Of a stretch of 43,827 nucleotides of DNA, positions 16,847 through 25,900 are shown piece by piece (position 1 is the first letter of the stretch; each line of letters begins with the position of its first letter). The notes beneath the pieces were generated by a model, which was not told the DNA's origin, ran no database searches, and saw only the letters and a list, made by a program, of their open reading frames with translations. Source of the stretch: a bacterium (GTDB taxonomy: Bacteria > Lindowbacteria > 2-12-FULL-62-27). The stretch lies in assembly GCA_016202645.1 (NCBI GenBank), contig JACQOF010000074.1, positions 1 through 43,827 of the forward strand, written 5' to 3'. A program made the translations under genes and the position numbers.

Positions 16847-17466
16847 GAATGTTGGTTCTTGCGCTGAACATGGCGTTTTTCTCCGCCTGTGGCTTGCCGC
16901 CGCCCGCTCCGGTCCACCCGGCCGTGCTTGCCCATGAGCTCAAGTCCCGGGAACTGCCCCTCGCGCAGTCGTCCCAGCTCTATGCCGTGGCGGATCTCAT
17001 TAACCGGGAAATCCAGATCAAAATCCGCGGGGTGATCCTTCAGACGTTTCCCATCCGCGCCCTGAGAACCCACCGGCCCTGGGAATCTCCGGCCGCGTCT
17101 CTCACGCTTCGAAAAAAACGGCTCGCCTCTCCGCGCGATCGGACTGTCATCGAGCCTCCAAGAAAGAACGGCGACAGCGAATCGGTCGTCCGCGAGCGCG
17201 TGGAGGACAGCCTGGAAGCCGACGACATGCCGGACTGGTTTTTGATGCAGTTCAAGGAAGGCGCCCGCCTCCTGGTTCTGCCGGAACTTTCAGAAAGCGC
17301 CTCGCCTCGCCGGCGTCTCGTCAGGCTCTGGCGGCGGGGCCTCTTCGCCCTGAACCGGATCTTCTCGTCCGGGCCTGCCGTGACTCTGGTCCTTTCAGAA
17401 TCGGACGCCCGGGCGTTGTACTGGACCATTCAGCCGGACCAGAAAGTCATCGTCCTCGCGCCCTGA
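16822..17466 (+). CDS. Putative lipoprotein of unknown function downstream of L,D-transpeptidases
   Basis: The frame carries a lipoprotein-like signal: basic VRVRSWR, hydrophobic MLVLALNMAFF, then SAC with Cys followed by GLPPPAPVHP. The mature part (~200 residues) has QLYAVADLINREIQIKIRGV, a DMPDWFLMQFKEGARLLVLPE segment and a basic RRRLVRLWRRGL stretch; I do not recognise a family. The start is uncertain. ATG 16849 leaves no basic n-region. GTG 16822 supplies one but lies inside the family E array. ATG 16711, 2 nt after the previous stop, would run through the whole array. The position behind two L,D-transpeptidase genes suggests an envelope role. Confidence 0.55.
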   Translation: MLVRVRSWRMLVLALNMAFFSACGLPPPAPVHPAVLAHELKSRELPLAQSSQLYAVADLINREIQIKIRGVILQTFPIRALRTHRPWESPAASLTLRKKRLASPRDRTVIEPPRKNGDSESVVRERVEDSLEADDMPDWFLMQFKEGARLLVLPELSESASPRRRLVRLWRRGLFALNRIFSSGPAVTLVLSESDARALYWTIQPDQKVIVLAP

Positions 17467-17472
17467 ACCGTC

Positions 17473-17508
17473 TTGTAACTTTACTGTCTTCAGCGTAAAC
17501 TCCCCCCC
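17473..17508 (+). promoter_or_regulatory. Promoter directly abutting the start codon (leaderless type)
   Basis: TTGTAA (17473-17478), a 17-bp spacer, TAAACT (17496-17501), then seven C and the ATG at 17509. No Shine-Dalgarno can fit. The same layout occurs before 28402. Confidence 0.55.
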
Positions 17509-17754
17509 ATGTGGGATGACGTTGCCGTTTTGTCGGCTGTGGGCGCGGGGCTTCTGGCCTGCATCATCGCCCTGATCTTCGCGATGCGCGTGCCGGCGCC
17601 CGGCAAGCCCAAACGGTTCTGCCCGCTGTGCAAGAGCGAACTGGACGAGAAAGAGACCTTGAAGGGCCTCATCGTGGATACGAAGCCGCCCCAGAAAATT
17701 CTGATTCGCGGCTGTTCGAAATGCGCGCCGCCGGAGGAGGGCGGCAGTTGGTGA
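17509..17754 (+). CDS. Small membrane-anchored zinc-ribbon protein
   Basis: An 81-residue protein with one N-terminal membrane helix (VAVLSAVGAGLLACIIALIFAM) and a cytoplasmic or periplasmic tail carrying CPLC and, 36 residues later, CSKC: a CxxC pair typical of a zinc ribbon. It is probably read from a leaderless mRNA, because the promoter-like TAAACT ends 7 nt before the ATG. A family A array starts 16 bp after the stop. No named family recognised; the high GC codon use matches neighbours. Confidence 0.65.
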   Translation: MWDDVAVLSAVGAGLLACIIALIFAMRVPAPGKPKRFCPLCKSELDEKETLKGLIVDTKPPQKILIRGCSKCAPPEEGGSW

Positions 17755-17770
17755 GGGAGAATGTGGATGG

Positions 17771-17879
17771 CAATGGTTATTTCGAGATTGCACCAATGAT
17801 AAATGGTCAACGGATTCCACCGCATCGGTTGAAAATAGTTCATTGGTGCAATGACAGATTGGTGCAATGGTTGGAGATT
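17771..17879. repeat. Family A inverted repeat, diverged copy
   Basis: A single unit turned inside out: right-arm words first (gagattgcaccaatgat, aaatggtcaacgg), spacer attccaccgcatcgg, then the left arm (ttcattggtgcaatgaca). It is 43 bp from the surE start. It shows more substitutions than the copies in the first 15 kb. Confidence 0.75.
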
Positions 17880-17922
17880 GTCGACGACAGATTTCCCGGT
17901 TCTCCGGAAGGGGCTTGTTGAC

Positions 17923-18759
17923 ATGCGCGGCAACCATCGCCGTCCCGTGGGATTGTTTCCCGCGGCGCTTCGGCACAGAACGATCGTTCTCACCAACGAC
18001 GACGGGATTTTCGCGGAGGGCCTTCAGGCCATGCGTGCGTCGCTGGTCGAGCGCGGTCTGAACCCCGTCGTCGTCGCGCCCGACCGCGGCGCCAGCGGCG
18101 CGTCCCGGAGCCTGTCCCTCAACCGGCCGCTCACGCTCCGGGAAATCGCTCCGGACCAGTACACGGTCGACGGCACGCCGACGGATTGCGTCATGCTGGC
18201 GCTGTTCGAAGTCCTTCGGCGCCGCCGTCCACCGGCGATTCTTCTATCGGGCATCAACCACGGCCAGAACCTCGGGGACGACGTCACCTATTCCGGCACC
18301 TGCGCGGCCGCGGCCGAGGGTTGTATGGAACGCATTCCGAGCGTGGCGCTTTCCGCGCTTCCGTGCCAGGACGGCAGTTATCATTTCCGGGACCATGCCG
18401 ATTATTTCGCCGACCGTATCCTGCCGCGTATCCTGCGGCTCAAGGTGCCCCGCTACAGTTTTCTCAATCTGAATTTTCCGCCGGTCCCCGCCGGCGACTT
18501 CCGCGGGATTCGCATCGTGCCGATGGGCCGGTCCACCTACCAGAATCCCATCCTCCGCCAGCGGCACCCGGATCCCTATCACCGCAAGGACCGCCGGTGG
18601 GTCTATTGGATCGCCGGCGCGCCGAAGGCCGTCAAGCACGCCGGTACTGACATCGAAGCCATCCGGAAGGGCTATGTTTCCCTGAGCCCGGTCCGCTTGG
18701 AACTTAACCACCCGGAACTGCTGGCGCATTGCCGCCGCGCGTTCACGGGCATCCAATGA
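17923..18759 (+). CDS. surE: 5'/3'-nucleotidase SurE
   Basis: A 278-residue member of the SurE phosphatase family, which removes phosphate from nucleoside monophosphates (EC 3.1.3.5/3.1.3.6) in a metal-dependent way. Motifs: TNDDGIFAEG with the metal-binding Asp pair at residues 26-27, a GASRSLS loop, GTPTDCVMLAL, and SGINHGQNLGDDVTYSGTCA with the metal-binding Asn. It has an N-terminal extension of ~18 residues (MRGNHRRPVG...) before the usual beta strand IVLTNDDG. The ATG at 17923 is preceded by GGAAGGGG with good spacing; farther upstream in-frame codons come from the repeat. The stop overlaps the start of the radical SAM gene (ATGA), so the two are translationally coupled. Confidence 0.93.
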   Translation: MRGNHRRPVGLFPAALRHRTIVLTNDDGIFAEGLQAMRASLVERGLNPVVVAPDRGASGASRSLSLNRPLTLREIAPDQYTVDGTPTDCVMLALFEVLRRRRPPAILLSGINHGQNLGDDVTYSGTCAAAAEGCMERIPSVALSALPCQDGSYHFRDHADYFADRILPRILRLKVPRYSFLNLNFPPVPAGDFRGIRIVPMGRSTYQNPILRQRHPDPYHRKDRRWVYWIAGAPKAVKHAGTDIEAIRKGYVSLSPVRLELNHPELLAHCRRAFTGIQ

Positions 18760-19739
18760 AGTTAAATCCGAAATCCGAAATCCGAAATCCGAGATTTCAG
18801 TATCTCGTCGGCCCTGTCCTCTCCCGACGGCTCGGCAGATCCCTCGGCGTGGATCTGCTGAAGGGTGAATGCACCTTTCTGTGTCCATATTGCGAGGTGC
18901 GGGTGCGACATGTGGACCGCCTCGAGCTGTTTGAGTTTTCCGAAACGGACGCGCTCTACGCCGAGTACACGCGCTTCTGCGCGGAATACACGGACCAGCT
19001 CGATTCGGTGACCTTCTCCGGGACCGGCGAGCCGACTCTAATTTCCAATCTGGGAGACATCCTGCGTCAGTTCCGCAAGATCGGGCCGTACCCCCTGACG
19101 GTCATCACGAACGGGTCCCTGCTCTGGAATCCGCGGGTGCGGGAAAACCTGCGGGACGCCGATCTCGTCGTGCCGTCCCTGGACGCCGTCACTGAAAAGG
19201 CCTGGCGCCGCGTGAACCGCCCGCATCCGGATTTGACGCTCGAAAAGTATCTCGATGGAACCCGGCAGTTCTGCAAAGAACGCACCGGCCGCATCTGGCT
19301 TGAAGTCCTGCTCGTCCGCCGCGCCAACGACGGCCTGGAGGACATTGAGGCGCTGGGGCGGTTTCTCAAGACGATCCGCGTCGACCGGGTCCAGCTCGGC
19401 AGTGTCGACCGTCCCCCGGCGGCAAGCCGCGCCGCGCCTATTTCAGCCGCGGCTTTGCAAAACCGGGCGCGCCTGCTCAGGGAGATCAGCGGCCAAAGAG
19501 TGGACGTGATGTCCCGTTCGGCGCCCGCTCCGGAGAAAAAATCGCCGGCGGGGCGCGCGAGCCCGGACTTGTCCAAAAAAATCCTGAAGAGTGTCAGACT
19601 TCGGCCGCAGACCCCCGCGGAAATCCGGAGCCTCATGCGTCTTTCCCGCGGCGAAATGGACCGCGCGCTCCAGCCGCTCATCTCCCGCGGGGAAATCCGG
19701 GCGCGCCGGCACGGCCGTCGGACGTTTCTGCAGGGCTGA
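18756..19739 (+). CDS. Radical SAM protein of the COG0731 (wyosine-synthase-like) type
   Basis: A 327-residue radical SAM enzyme. The cluster-binding motif is C39-x3-C43-x2-C46 (ECTFLCPYC), followed by VTFSGTGEPTLISNLGDIL and TVITNGSLLWNP, the SAM-binding strands. The combination resembles the Fe-S oxidoreductase group related to tRNA wyosine synthases; the bacterial substrate is not known. The C-terminal ~60 residues (TPAEIRSLMRLSRGEMDRAL...) look like a winged helix. The ATG at 18756 overlaps the surE stop. Residues 4-15 (NPKSEIRNPRFQ) are encoded by a run of four identical 7-mers (family I), so the natural N-terminus appears to have been replaced or extended by repeat sequence. Confidence 0.85.
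   Translation: MKLNPKSEIRNPRFQYLVGPVLSRRLGRSLGVDLLKGECTFLCPYCEVRVRHVDRLELFEFSETDALYAEYTRFCAEYTDQLDSVTFSGTGEPTLISNLGDILRQFRKIGPYPLTVITNGSLLWNPRVRENLRDADLVVPSLDAVTEKAWRRVNRPHPDLTLEKYLDGTRQFCKERTGRIWLEVLLVRRANDGLEDIEALGRFLKTIRVDRVQLGSVDRPPAASRAAPISAAALQNRARLLREISGQRVDVMSRSAPAPEKKSPAGRASPDLSKKILKSVRLRPQTPAEIRSLMRLSRGEMDRALQPLISRGEIRARRHGRRTFLQG
18764..18799 (+). repeat. Family I array: four perfect AAATCCG 7-mers at a gene start
   Basis: Four AAATCCG repeats are followed by agatttcag, an inverted fragment. Because 7 is not a multiple of 3, the same word is read in three frames. It starts 8 bp after the first base of the radical SAM gene. Confidence 0.85.
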
Positions 19740-19752
19740 GGGTCCTCCGGTC

Positions 19753-20871
19753 ATGGGCGCGAACTGCACGATCGATTCGGCGTACATGAAGACCGGCATG
19801 AAGCTCGCCCGGCCGGCCGTGTCGGCCCGGGGCGACGTCGTGGCGCCGTCCGGCGCGGTCCTTACGACTCCGCTCATCAACGCCATCATGGACGCGAATA
19901 TCCTGTCGCTCTGCGTCGTTGATGATCCGGCCCTGAACCTCCCGCCGGAATCCCGACTGGACGACGATCTCCTGTCGGACGGGTCCGGTTCCTCCGCCGT
20001 CATCGCCACGCCGGACGCCTGGATCGGCGAATCCCGGAGGGTGATGACGGCGGTGATCCGTGAAAAGGAATTGGACCTGGGAACGGTGCGGGGTTTGGGG
20101 AATTACTGTTCAGACCGCGTCAAAACGGGTCCGATTTTTTCGGCGCTGATGATGAATGATCCCACCGCCAACTACATCCACCAGCACACCTTCAACTCGT
20201 CTCTCCTGAGCGTCGCGGTCGGCGAGGCCATGGGACTTCCCCCCGCGGAGGTGGCCGAACTTTTCGCCGCCGCCTTCCTCCACGACATCGGCATGCCCCA
20301 GGTGCCGGAACACATGTGGGTCCATCAGAAGGGCCTCACCAACATGTTCCGGGCGGAAATCGAAAAACACGTCGAGATGGGATACCGCACGATCGAGCGT
20401 CTTCACGGAGACACCAACCCATTGTGGGCGGCGGCCGCGCGGGACCACCACGAGCGGATGGACGGCAGCGGATATCCCGACAAAAAACCGGCGCAGAGAC
20501 TGCCGGTCCCGATCCGGATCATCTCGGTCTGCGACGCCTACGCCGCCATGATCGCCCCGCGGGCCTACCGCCCGCCCATCCCGCCGGACCGCGCCATGAA
20601 GGAGATCATCGCGCGGCAGAACCAGTTCGACCGCCAGATCATCGGCCGCCTCGTCCAGCGCGTCGGGATCTATCCGGTCGGCTGCCAGGTGAAACTTTCA
20701 GACGGCGTGACGGGCGCGGTGGTCGAAAACCACCCGGCTGATCCGCTCCATCCGGTCATCGAGGCTGTGAAATCAGGCCGGACGCAGAAAATCGATCTGG
20801 CGAAGGAGAAGGGCTTGGCGGTGGCGGAAATCATCGTGGAGGGCAAATCGCCCTCGGAGAACCTGCCGTGA
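19753..20871 (+). CDS. HD-GYP domain protein, probable cyclic-di-GMP phosphodiesterase
   Basis: A 372-residue protein. The N-terminal ~130 residues (MKLARPAVSARGDVVAPSGA...) resemble the DUF3391-like region often placed before HD-GYP. The catalytic domain has HTFNSSLLSVAVGEAMGL, FLHDIGMPQVP (HD metal site), a GYRTIERL helix, DHHERMDGSGYP (HHExxDGxGYP) and ISVCDAYAAMIAPRAYRPP. HD-GYP enzymes hydrolyse c-di-GMP to pGpG or GMP; the main metal ligands appear kept. The C-terminus (YPVGCQVKLSDGVTGAVVENHP) is the usual small beta extension. The ATG at 19753 lies 13 bp after the radical SAM stop, with GAGGGTCCT upstream; in-frame codons farther upstream lie within that gene. No signal peptide. Confidence 0.9.
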   Translation: MGANCTIDSAYMKTGMKLARPAVSARGDVVAPSGAVLTTPLINAIMDANILSLCVVDDPALNLPPESRLDDDLLSDGSGSSAVIATPDAWIGESRRVMTAVIREKELDLGTVRGLGNYCSDRVKTGPIFSALMMNDPTANYIHQHTFNSSLLSVAVGEAMGLPPAEVAELFAAAFLHDIGMPQVPEHMWVHQKGLTNMFRAEIEKHVEMGYRTIERLHGDTNPLWAAAARDHHERMDGSGYPDKKPAQRLPVPIRIISVCDAYAAMIAPRAYRPPIPPDRAMKEIIARQNQFDRQIIGRLVQRVGIYPVGCQVKLSDGVTGAVVENHPADPLHPVIEAVKSGRTQKIDLAKEKGLAVAEIIVEGKSPSENLP

Positions 20872-20889
20872 TGACGTCGTCGACCTTCT

Positions 20890-20975
20890 TATCCTCCCCC
20901 CCGGAGGGGGAGGCAGGGAGGGGGGGACAATTCTCAGTAACCCCCCATCCATCTTCCCCCTCAAGGGGGGAAGAG
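20890..20975. repeat. Family J G/C-run array
   Basis: Runs of C and G (tcctcccccccggaggggg, agggaggggggac, ttccccctcaaggggggaag) form inverted arms between the convergent HD-GYP and phosphoglycerate mutase genes. A second J array lies beyond the other end of the mutase gene. Confidence 0.75.
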
Positions 20976-20999
20976 GCGCGGATCAACGCACAGACATCA

Positions 21000-21638
21000 T
21001 TAGAGACTGAAGATTTTCTTTCCGGCTATTTGCTTGTCCTCAAACGTATATATGATCGGCGCGCCCGTCGCGAGGTTGAGTTCCAGGACCTGCTCCCGGG
21101 TCAGGCCGTCGAGGCGCATGACGATCGACCGCAGGCTGTTGCCGTGCGCGACAACCAGAATGTTCCGGCCGGCGTGGACGTCCGGGAGGATTGTTTGTTC
21201 GAAGTAGGGCAGGGTCCGCGCCGCCGTGTCCTTCAGGCTTTCGCTGATTCCGTCGGGGTTGAGGTCCGTCCGGTCCTTCGGCGGCGCCACGTCGTAGCTC
21301 CGCCGCCAGATGTGGACCTGCTCGTCCCCGTATTTCTTCGCGGTCTCGGCCTTGTTGAGTCCTTGCAGAGCCCCGTAATGCCGTTCGTTGAGCGCCGCGT
21401 CTTTCTCGACGGGAATACCGCTCTGGCCGATGGCATCGAGCACGATCCGGAGGGTCTCCTGTGCCCGCTGGAGGGCCGACGTGAACGCGCGGTCGAACCG
21501 GATGTCCGCGACGAATTTCGCGCCGTCCCGCGCCTCCTTCCGGCCGAGGTCCGTCAGCGGGATATCGACCCAGCCGGTGAACCGGTTCTCGAGGTTCCAC
21601 TGCGACTGGCCGTGGCGGATCAGAACAAGTTTCGACAT
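21000..21638 (-). CDS. gpmA: 2,3-bisphosphoglycerate-dependent phosphoglycerate mutase
   Basis: This 212-residue enzyme interconverts 3- and 2-phosphoglycerate in glycolysis and gluconeogenesis (EC 5.4.2.11). It has [12 protein letters not shown] with the phosphorylated His, [44 protein letters not shown] with the catalytic Glu, RRSYDVAPP, and [13 protein letters not shown] with the second His. Length is at the short end of the family, but the C-terminal helix [10 protein letters not shown] is present. The ATG at 21638 has only a weak TAGGGT upstream. The gene runs opposite to its neighbours and is bracketed by two family J arrays (20890-20975 and 21685-21721). Confidence 0.95.
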   Translation of the reverse strand: MSKLVLIRHGQSQWNLENRFTGWVDIPLTDLGRKEARDGAKFVADIRFDRAFTSALQRAQETLRIVLDAIGQSGIPVEKDAALNERHYGALQGLNKAETAKKYGDEQVHIWRRSYDVAPPKDRTDLNPDGISESLKDTAARTLPYFEQTILPDVHAGRNILVVAHGNSLRSIVMRLDGLTREQVLELNLATGAPIIYTFEDKQIAGKKIFSL

Positions 21639-21684
21639 GCGGGTACCCTAGCAGGCATGGCTGGAATACGGCAAGAGAAGGAAA

Positions 21685-21721
21685 AGCCCCCCCTCCCAAC
21701 CTCCCCCTCCGGGGGGGAGGA
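21685..21721. repeat. Family J G/C-run array
   Basis: ccccccctcccaacctcccc followed by ctccgggggggagg, an inverted G/C-run pair in the divergent gap between gpmA and the gene at 21752. Confidence 0.7.
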
Positions 21722-21751
21722 TGAAATTAATATCGCTGAGGAAAGCAGAGG

Positions 21752-22822
21752 ATGATCGAGGAAGATCCGGCCGCGCTTCGCGCGCGGTTCATGAAGAAGG
21801 AAAAATTCATCAAGGACGTCATCTTTTCGGACAGCCGCCAGGGCTACCAGTTTTTCAGTTCCGTGAAGAAGGATTTCGAAAAGGAAAAAAACGTCATTTC
21901 CGTCAAGCTGTATTTTCTGTACAAACTCGGGCAGATTTTCGCCGCCGGCCGGGGCGGCGCCGGGATGGAGGACCTGCTCCAGATGGCGGCGTTCCTGCAG
22001 GCCACCGTCCTCAGTCAGATCGCGCTCCTGGACTCGCTTCGCGAGGCCAACCGGGAGGAAAGAATGCAGGCGTCGGACGGCACGACGAACATCAAGGCGG
22101 CCATCCAGGAATACATCCAGGCGAAGGCCCTGATGAAAAAGAAAATCGAGGACTTTATTCTCAAGCACCGCGCCGGCATCATCAAGACCCGGGCGGAAGC
22201 GGATGTCGCCTACATGAAAAAGAGCGGCCAGATCCCGGCGACGGCCGGGGAGGAGGAGCTTGCGGCCCTGCGGCGGCAGAAAGAGGCCGAACTTTTGTCC
22301 GACATCGTCTATCCGGAAGTCGCAAAACGGACGGAACGCCTGGAGGCGATCGTCAACCGCCTGGTGGCGTTCCGATCTCGCGTCGCGTCCGCGCCGCCGG
22401 GGAGCCTGAACGCATCAACCGTCGCGGCCGAGCAGAAGTCCCTCCTGGATGACTTCGTCCAGGCGGTTGCCGAGATCAAGGCCAATGCCCTGGAGGGCGC
22501 CGCGGCACAGGGCATCGGCATTTTCCGGGCGCCTCCCGCGCTGGAAATCCTGGACGGATTCCGCTCCAATCTGAACGAACAGCGCCTGCGCTCCGGGCAC
22601 ATTTTTCAGTTCCTCACTGAATTAAAAGCCGCCGGCGGCGTCTCCGGGCCGATGCACGACATCGAGGGCAGTTCCGTCGCGCAGGCCGCCTGCGACAAAA
22701 TCGAGGAACTGATGCGTGACGAGCGGAACGTCTACGTGGACGTCCGCAAGTGGGAACCCGCGCCCGGCCGGTTTTTCGATGAGATGTCCGGCGCGGTGAA
22801 GTTTCCCGAAGCCAACAGCTGA
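21752..22822 (+). CDS. Helical cytoplasmic protein of unknown function
   Basis: A 356-residue protein, almost wholly alpha-helical by composition, rich in Lys, Glu and Ala, with no signal peptide or membrane segment. Visible blocks: FIKDVIFSDSRQGYQFFSSV near the start, a heptad-like stretch IQAKALMKKKIEDFILKHRA, and a C-terminal region ending FDEMSGAVKFPEA. GAGGAAAG lies ~11 nt upstream of the ATG. I do not recognise the family. It precedes metH, separated by a family F array, so a shared transcript is possible but functional linkage is not shown. Confidence 0.75.
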   Translation: MIEEDPAALRARFMKKEKFIKDVIFSDSRQGYQFFSSVKKDFEKEKNVISVKLYFLYKLGQIFAAGRGGAGMEDLLQMAAFLQATVLSQIALLDSLREANREERMQASDGTTNIKAAIQEYIQAKALMKKKIEDFILKHRAGIIKTRAEADVAYMKKSGQIPATAGEEELAALRRQKEAELLSDIVYPEVAKRTERLEAIVNRLVAFRSRVASAPPGSLNASTVAAEQKSLLDDFVQAVAEIKANALEGAAAQGIGIFRAPPALEILDGFRSNLNEQRLRSGHIFQFLTELKAAGGVSGPMHDIEGSSVAQAACDKIEELMRDERNVYVDVRKWEPAPGRFFDEMSGAVKFPEANS

Positions 22823-22850
22823 GAAAAAACAGAGTCATGCAGAGGATTAA

Positions 22851-22973
22851 AACAATCACCACAGAGGACACAGAGTCCGAACACGGAGATCACAGAGGAA
22901 GCGGTTCGGGTTCTCATACCCCAGGCAATCTCTGTGTCCTCTGTGAACCGCCTCTGTGCCCTCTGTGGTGAAT
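22851..22973. repeat. Family F word array (CACAGAGnn), inverted arms
   Basis: The left edge is AACAATCACCACAGAG. Left-arm words are CACAGAGGA, CACAGAGT, CACGGAGAT, CACAGAGGA. The right arm read on the other strand gives CACAGAGGG, CACAGAGGC, CACAGAGGA. The array ends 12 bp before the metH start. A second F array is at 30822-30950 with the same left edge. Confidence 0.85.
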
Positions 22974-22984
22974 CTTTCCGCTTT

Positions 22985-25900
22985 ATGAAATCTTATTCCT
23001 CCATCGTCAAAACCCTCGGAGACATCCTCCGGGAAAAAATCATGGTCATCGACGGCGCCATGGGGACCGAGCTTCAGCGCCGGAACCTCACCGCCGCCGA
23101 TTTCGGCGGGCCGGACCTCGAGGGCTGTAACGAAAACCTGAACCTGACCCGCCCGGATGTCATTGCCGACATTCACAGGGGTTATTTCAAGGCGGGATCG
23201 GACATCGTCGAGACGAATTCCTTCGGATCGACGCCGCTGGTTCTCGCCGAATACGGACTCGCCGACAAAGCCTACGAGATCAGCAAACGGGCGGCCGAGA
23301 TCGCCGCCAAAGTCGCGTCGGACCTGTCGACGCCCGCCAAACCCCGGTTTGTCGCTGGGTCGATGGGGCCGACAACCAAGACCATCACGGTCACCGGCGG
23401 CGTGACGTTCGAACAGCTCATCGAGTCCTATTACGAACAGGCGCGCGGACTGATCGACGGCGGGGTTGATCTCCTCCTTCTCGAAACCACCCAGGACACC
23501 CGGAACCTCAAAGCCGCCGTTATCGGCATCCGGAAATATATGGACGCATCCGGCCTCGCGCGGCCCATCATGATCTCCGGCACCATCGAACCGATGGGTA
23601 CCATGCTTGCCGGGCAGGGCGTCGAGGCTTTGTACACGTCGATCGAGCATGCCATGCCCTTTACCGTTGGTCTGAACTGCGCGACCGGCCCGGAATTCAT
23701 GACGGACCACATCCGGTCGATGTCGGACATCGCCAGAACATTCGTGTCCTGCTACCCGAACGCCGGCCTGCCGGACGAGGAAGGCCGCTACAACGAAACG
23801 CCGGAGACTCTCGCGAGAAAACTCGATCGCTTCGCCGCCGACGGCTGGATCAACCTCGTCGGGGGATGCTGCGGCACGACGGCCGAACACATCGGCATGA
23901 TCGCGAAAATGACCGACGGCAAGAAACCCCGCCGGCCGAAATCCTACACCCGCACCCAGGTCTCCGGGATCGATTTTCTTCCCGTCACCGAGGACGTCCG
24001 TCCGGTACTCGTCGGCGAAGTCACGAACGTGCTCGGCAGCCGGAAATTCAAACAGCTGATCGCCGGGGGAAAATACGAGGAGGGCGCCGAGATGGGCCGG
24101 GACCAGGTTCGGGGCGGCGCGCAGATTCTGGACGTGTGCCTCCAGGACCCGGACCGGAATGAAATCGAGGATGTGAAGAAGTTTCTCGAGATCCTCATCA
24201 AGAAGATCAAGGTCCCCCTCATGATCGACTCGACCGACCACCGCGTGATGGAGGAAGGTCTGAAATTTTGCCAGGGCAAGGCCATCCTGAATTCCATCAA
24301 TCTGGAGGACGGAGAGGACCGATACCAGAAAGTCTGCCCGCTGGTCCGCAAGTACGGCGCCGCGGTCGTCGTCGGGTGCATCGACGAGGACAAGGCCCAG
24401 GGGATGGCGGTCACGGTGGAGCGGAAAGTCGCCATCGCCGGCCGGAGCTACAAACTTCTTACGGAAAAGTACGGCGTTCCGGGCGAGGACATCTTCTTCG
24501 ACGCGCTCGTCTTTCCGGCCGGTACCGGCGACAAAAATTACCGGGGCTCCGCGAAAGCGACGATCGAGGGCGTCGCGGCGATCAAGAAGGCGCTCCCGCT
24601 TGCCAAAACCATCCTCGGCGTCAGCAACGTCTCCTTTGGCCTGCCGCCCGCCGGCCGCGAGGTTTTGAACAGCGTGTTTCTCTATCTCGCGACGAAAGCG
24701 GGTCTCGACATGGCCATCGTCAATTCCAAGCGCGTCATGCGGTACGCGTCGATCTCCGACGCCGAAAAGAAACTTTGCGAAGATGTTCTCTACCGCGGCG
24801 CCGATGAGGACATCGCGGCGTTTGCGGCGTTCTACAAGGAAGCCAAACCGCGGGTGACGGTGGATGAGCTGAAGAAGCGCCCGCTGGAGGAGCGGCTCGG
24901 CCACTACATCATCGTCGGCACGAAGGAAGGCCTGATCCCGGACTTGGAGGAAGCCCTCCAGAAATATCCCGATCCCCTCGACATCATCAACGGCCCCCTC
25001 ATGGCCGGCATGGCGGAGGTTGGCCGGCTCTTCAACGCCAACGAGCTTATCGTCGCCGAGGTCCTCCAGTCCGCGGAGTCGATGAAGGCGGCGGTGTCGC
25101 ATTTGGAGCCGCACATGAAAAAATCGGCGGCCGGGGGCAAGGGGAAAGTCATCTTGGCGACAGTGAAAGGAGACGTCCACGACATCGGCAAGAACCTCGT
25201 CGAGATCATTCTCTCCAACAACGGCTATCAGGTCATTAACCTTGGCATCAAGTGCGCCCCGGAGACGCTGATCGCCGCCGCGCGGGAACACAAACCCGAC
25301 ATCATCGGCCTTTCGGGTCTTCTCGTGAAATCAGCCCAACAGATGGTGACCACCGCGCAGGACTTCAAGCAGGCCGGAATCGACGTGCCGCTCATGGTCG
25401 GGGGAGCGGCGCTGTCGAGAAATTTCACGCTGAAAAAAATAAGTCCGGCCTACGGCCGGCCCGCCGTCTACGCCCGGGAGGCGATGATCGGATTGGACTT
25501 GGCCAACCAGATCGTGAACCCCGCCCTCCGGGGGCCGCTGTACCAGCGTCTCGAGAAAGAGGTCAGTGAGGCATCCGCGGTTCAGGTGGAAACGCCGGAA
25601 CCGGCCGCCCGCGCTGCCATCCCCTCCCGCAGTCCAGAAATCGACCCGCTGGTTCCGATCCCGGCCCCCCCGGACCTGAAACGGCACGTTCTCATGGATT
25701 ACAATCTTGATGAGATTTTTCCGTACATCAATCCGCTGATGCTTTATAAAAAACATCTCGGGCTTAAATCTGTTGCTTCCTCCCCCCTTGAGGGGGAGGA
25801 CCGAGGAGGGGGGTCTGCCTTGTCTCCCCGCGAACGCGAGATCATCGACGTCGTCGAATCCCTGAAGTCCGACTGCGCCGCCGGCCTCATGCGCGCCCGC

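Noticed and set aside
22856-25291. Long minus-strand open frame opposite metH
   Set aside because: It is a shadow of metH third-position GC; its translation shows no family motif.
25780-25818. Frameshift or pseudogene signal in metH
   Set aside because: The inserted element keeps the frame and the activation domain continues intact.
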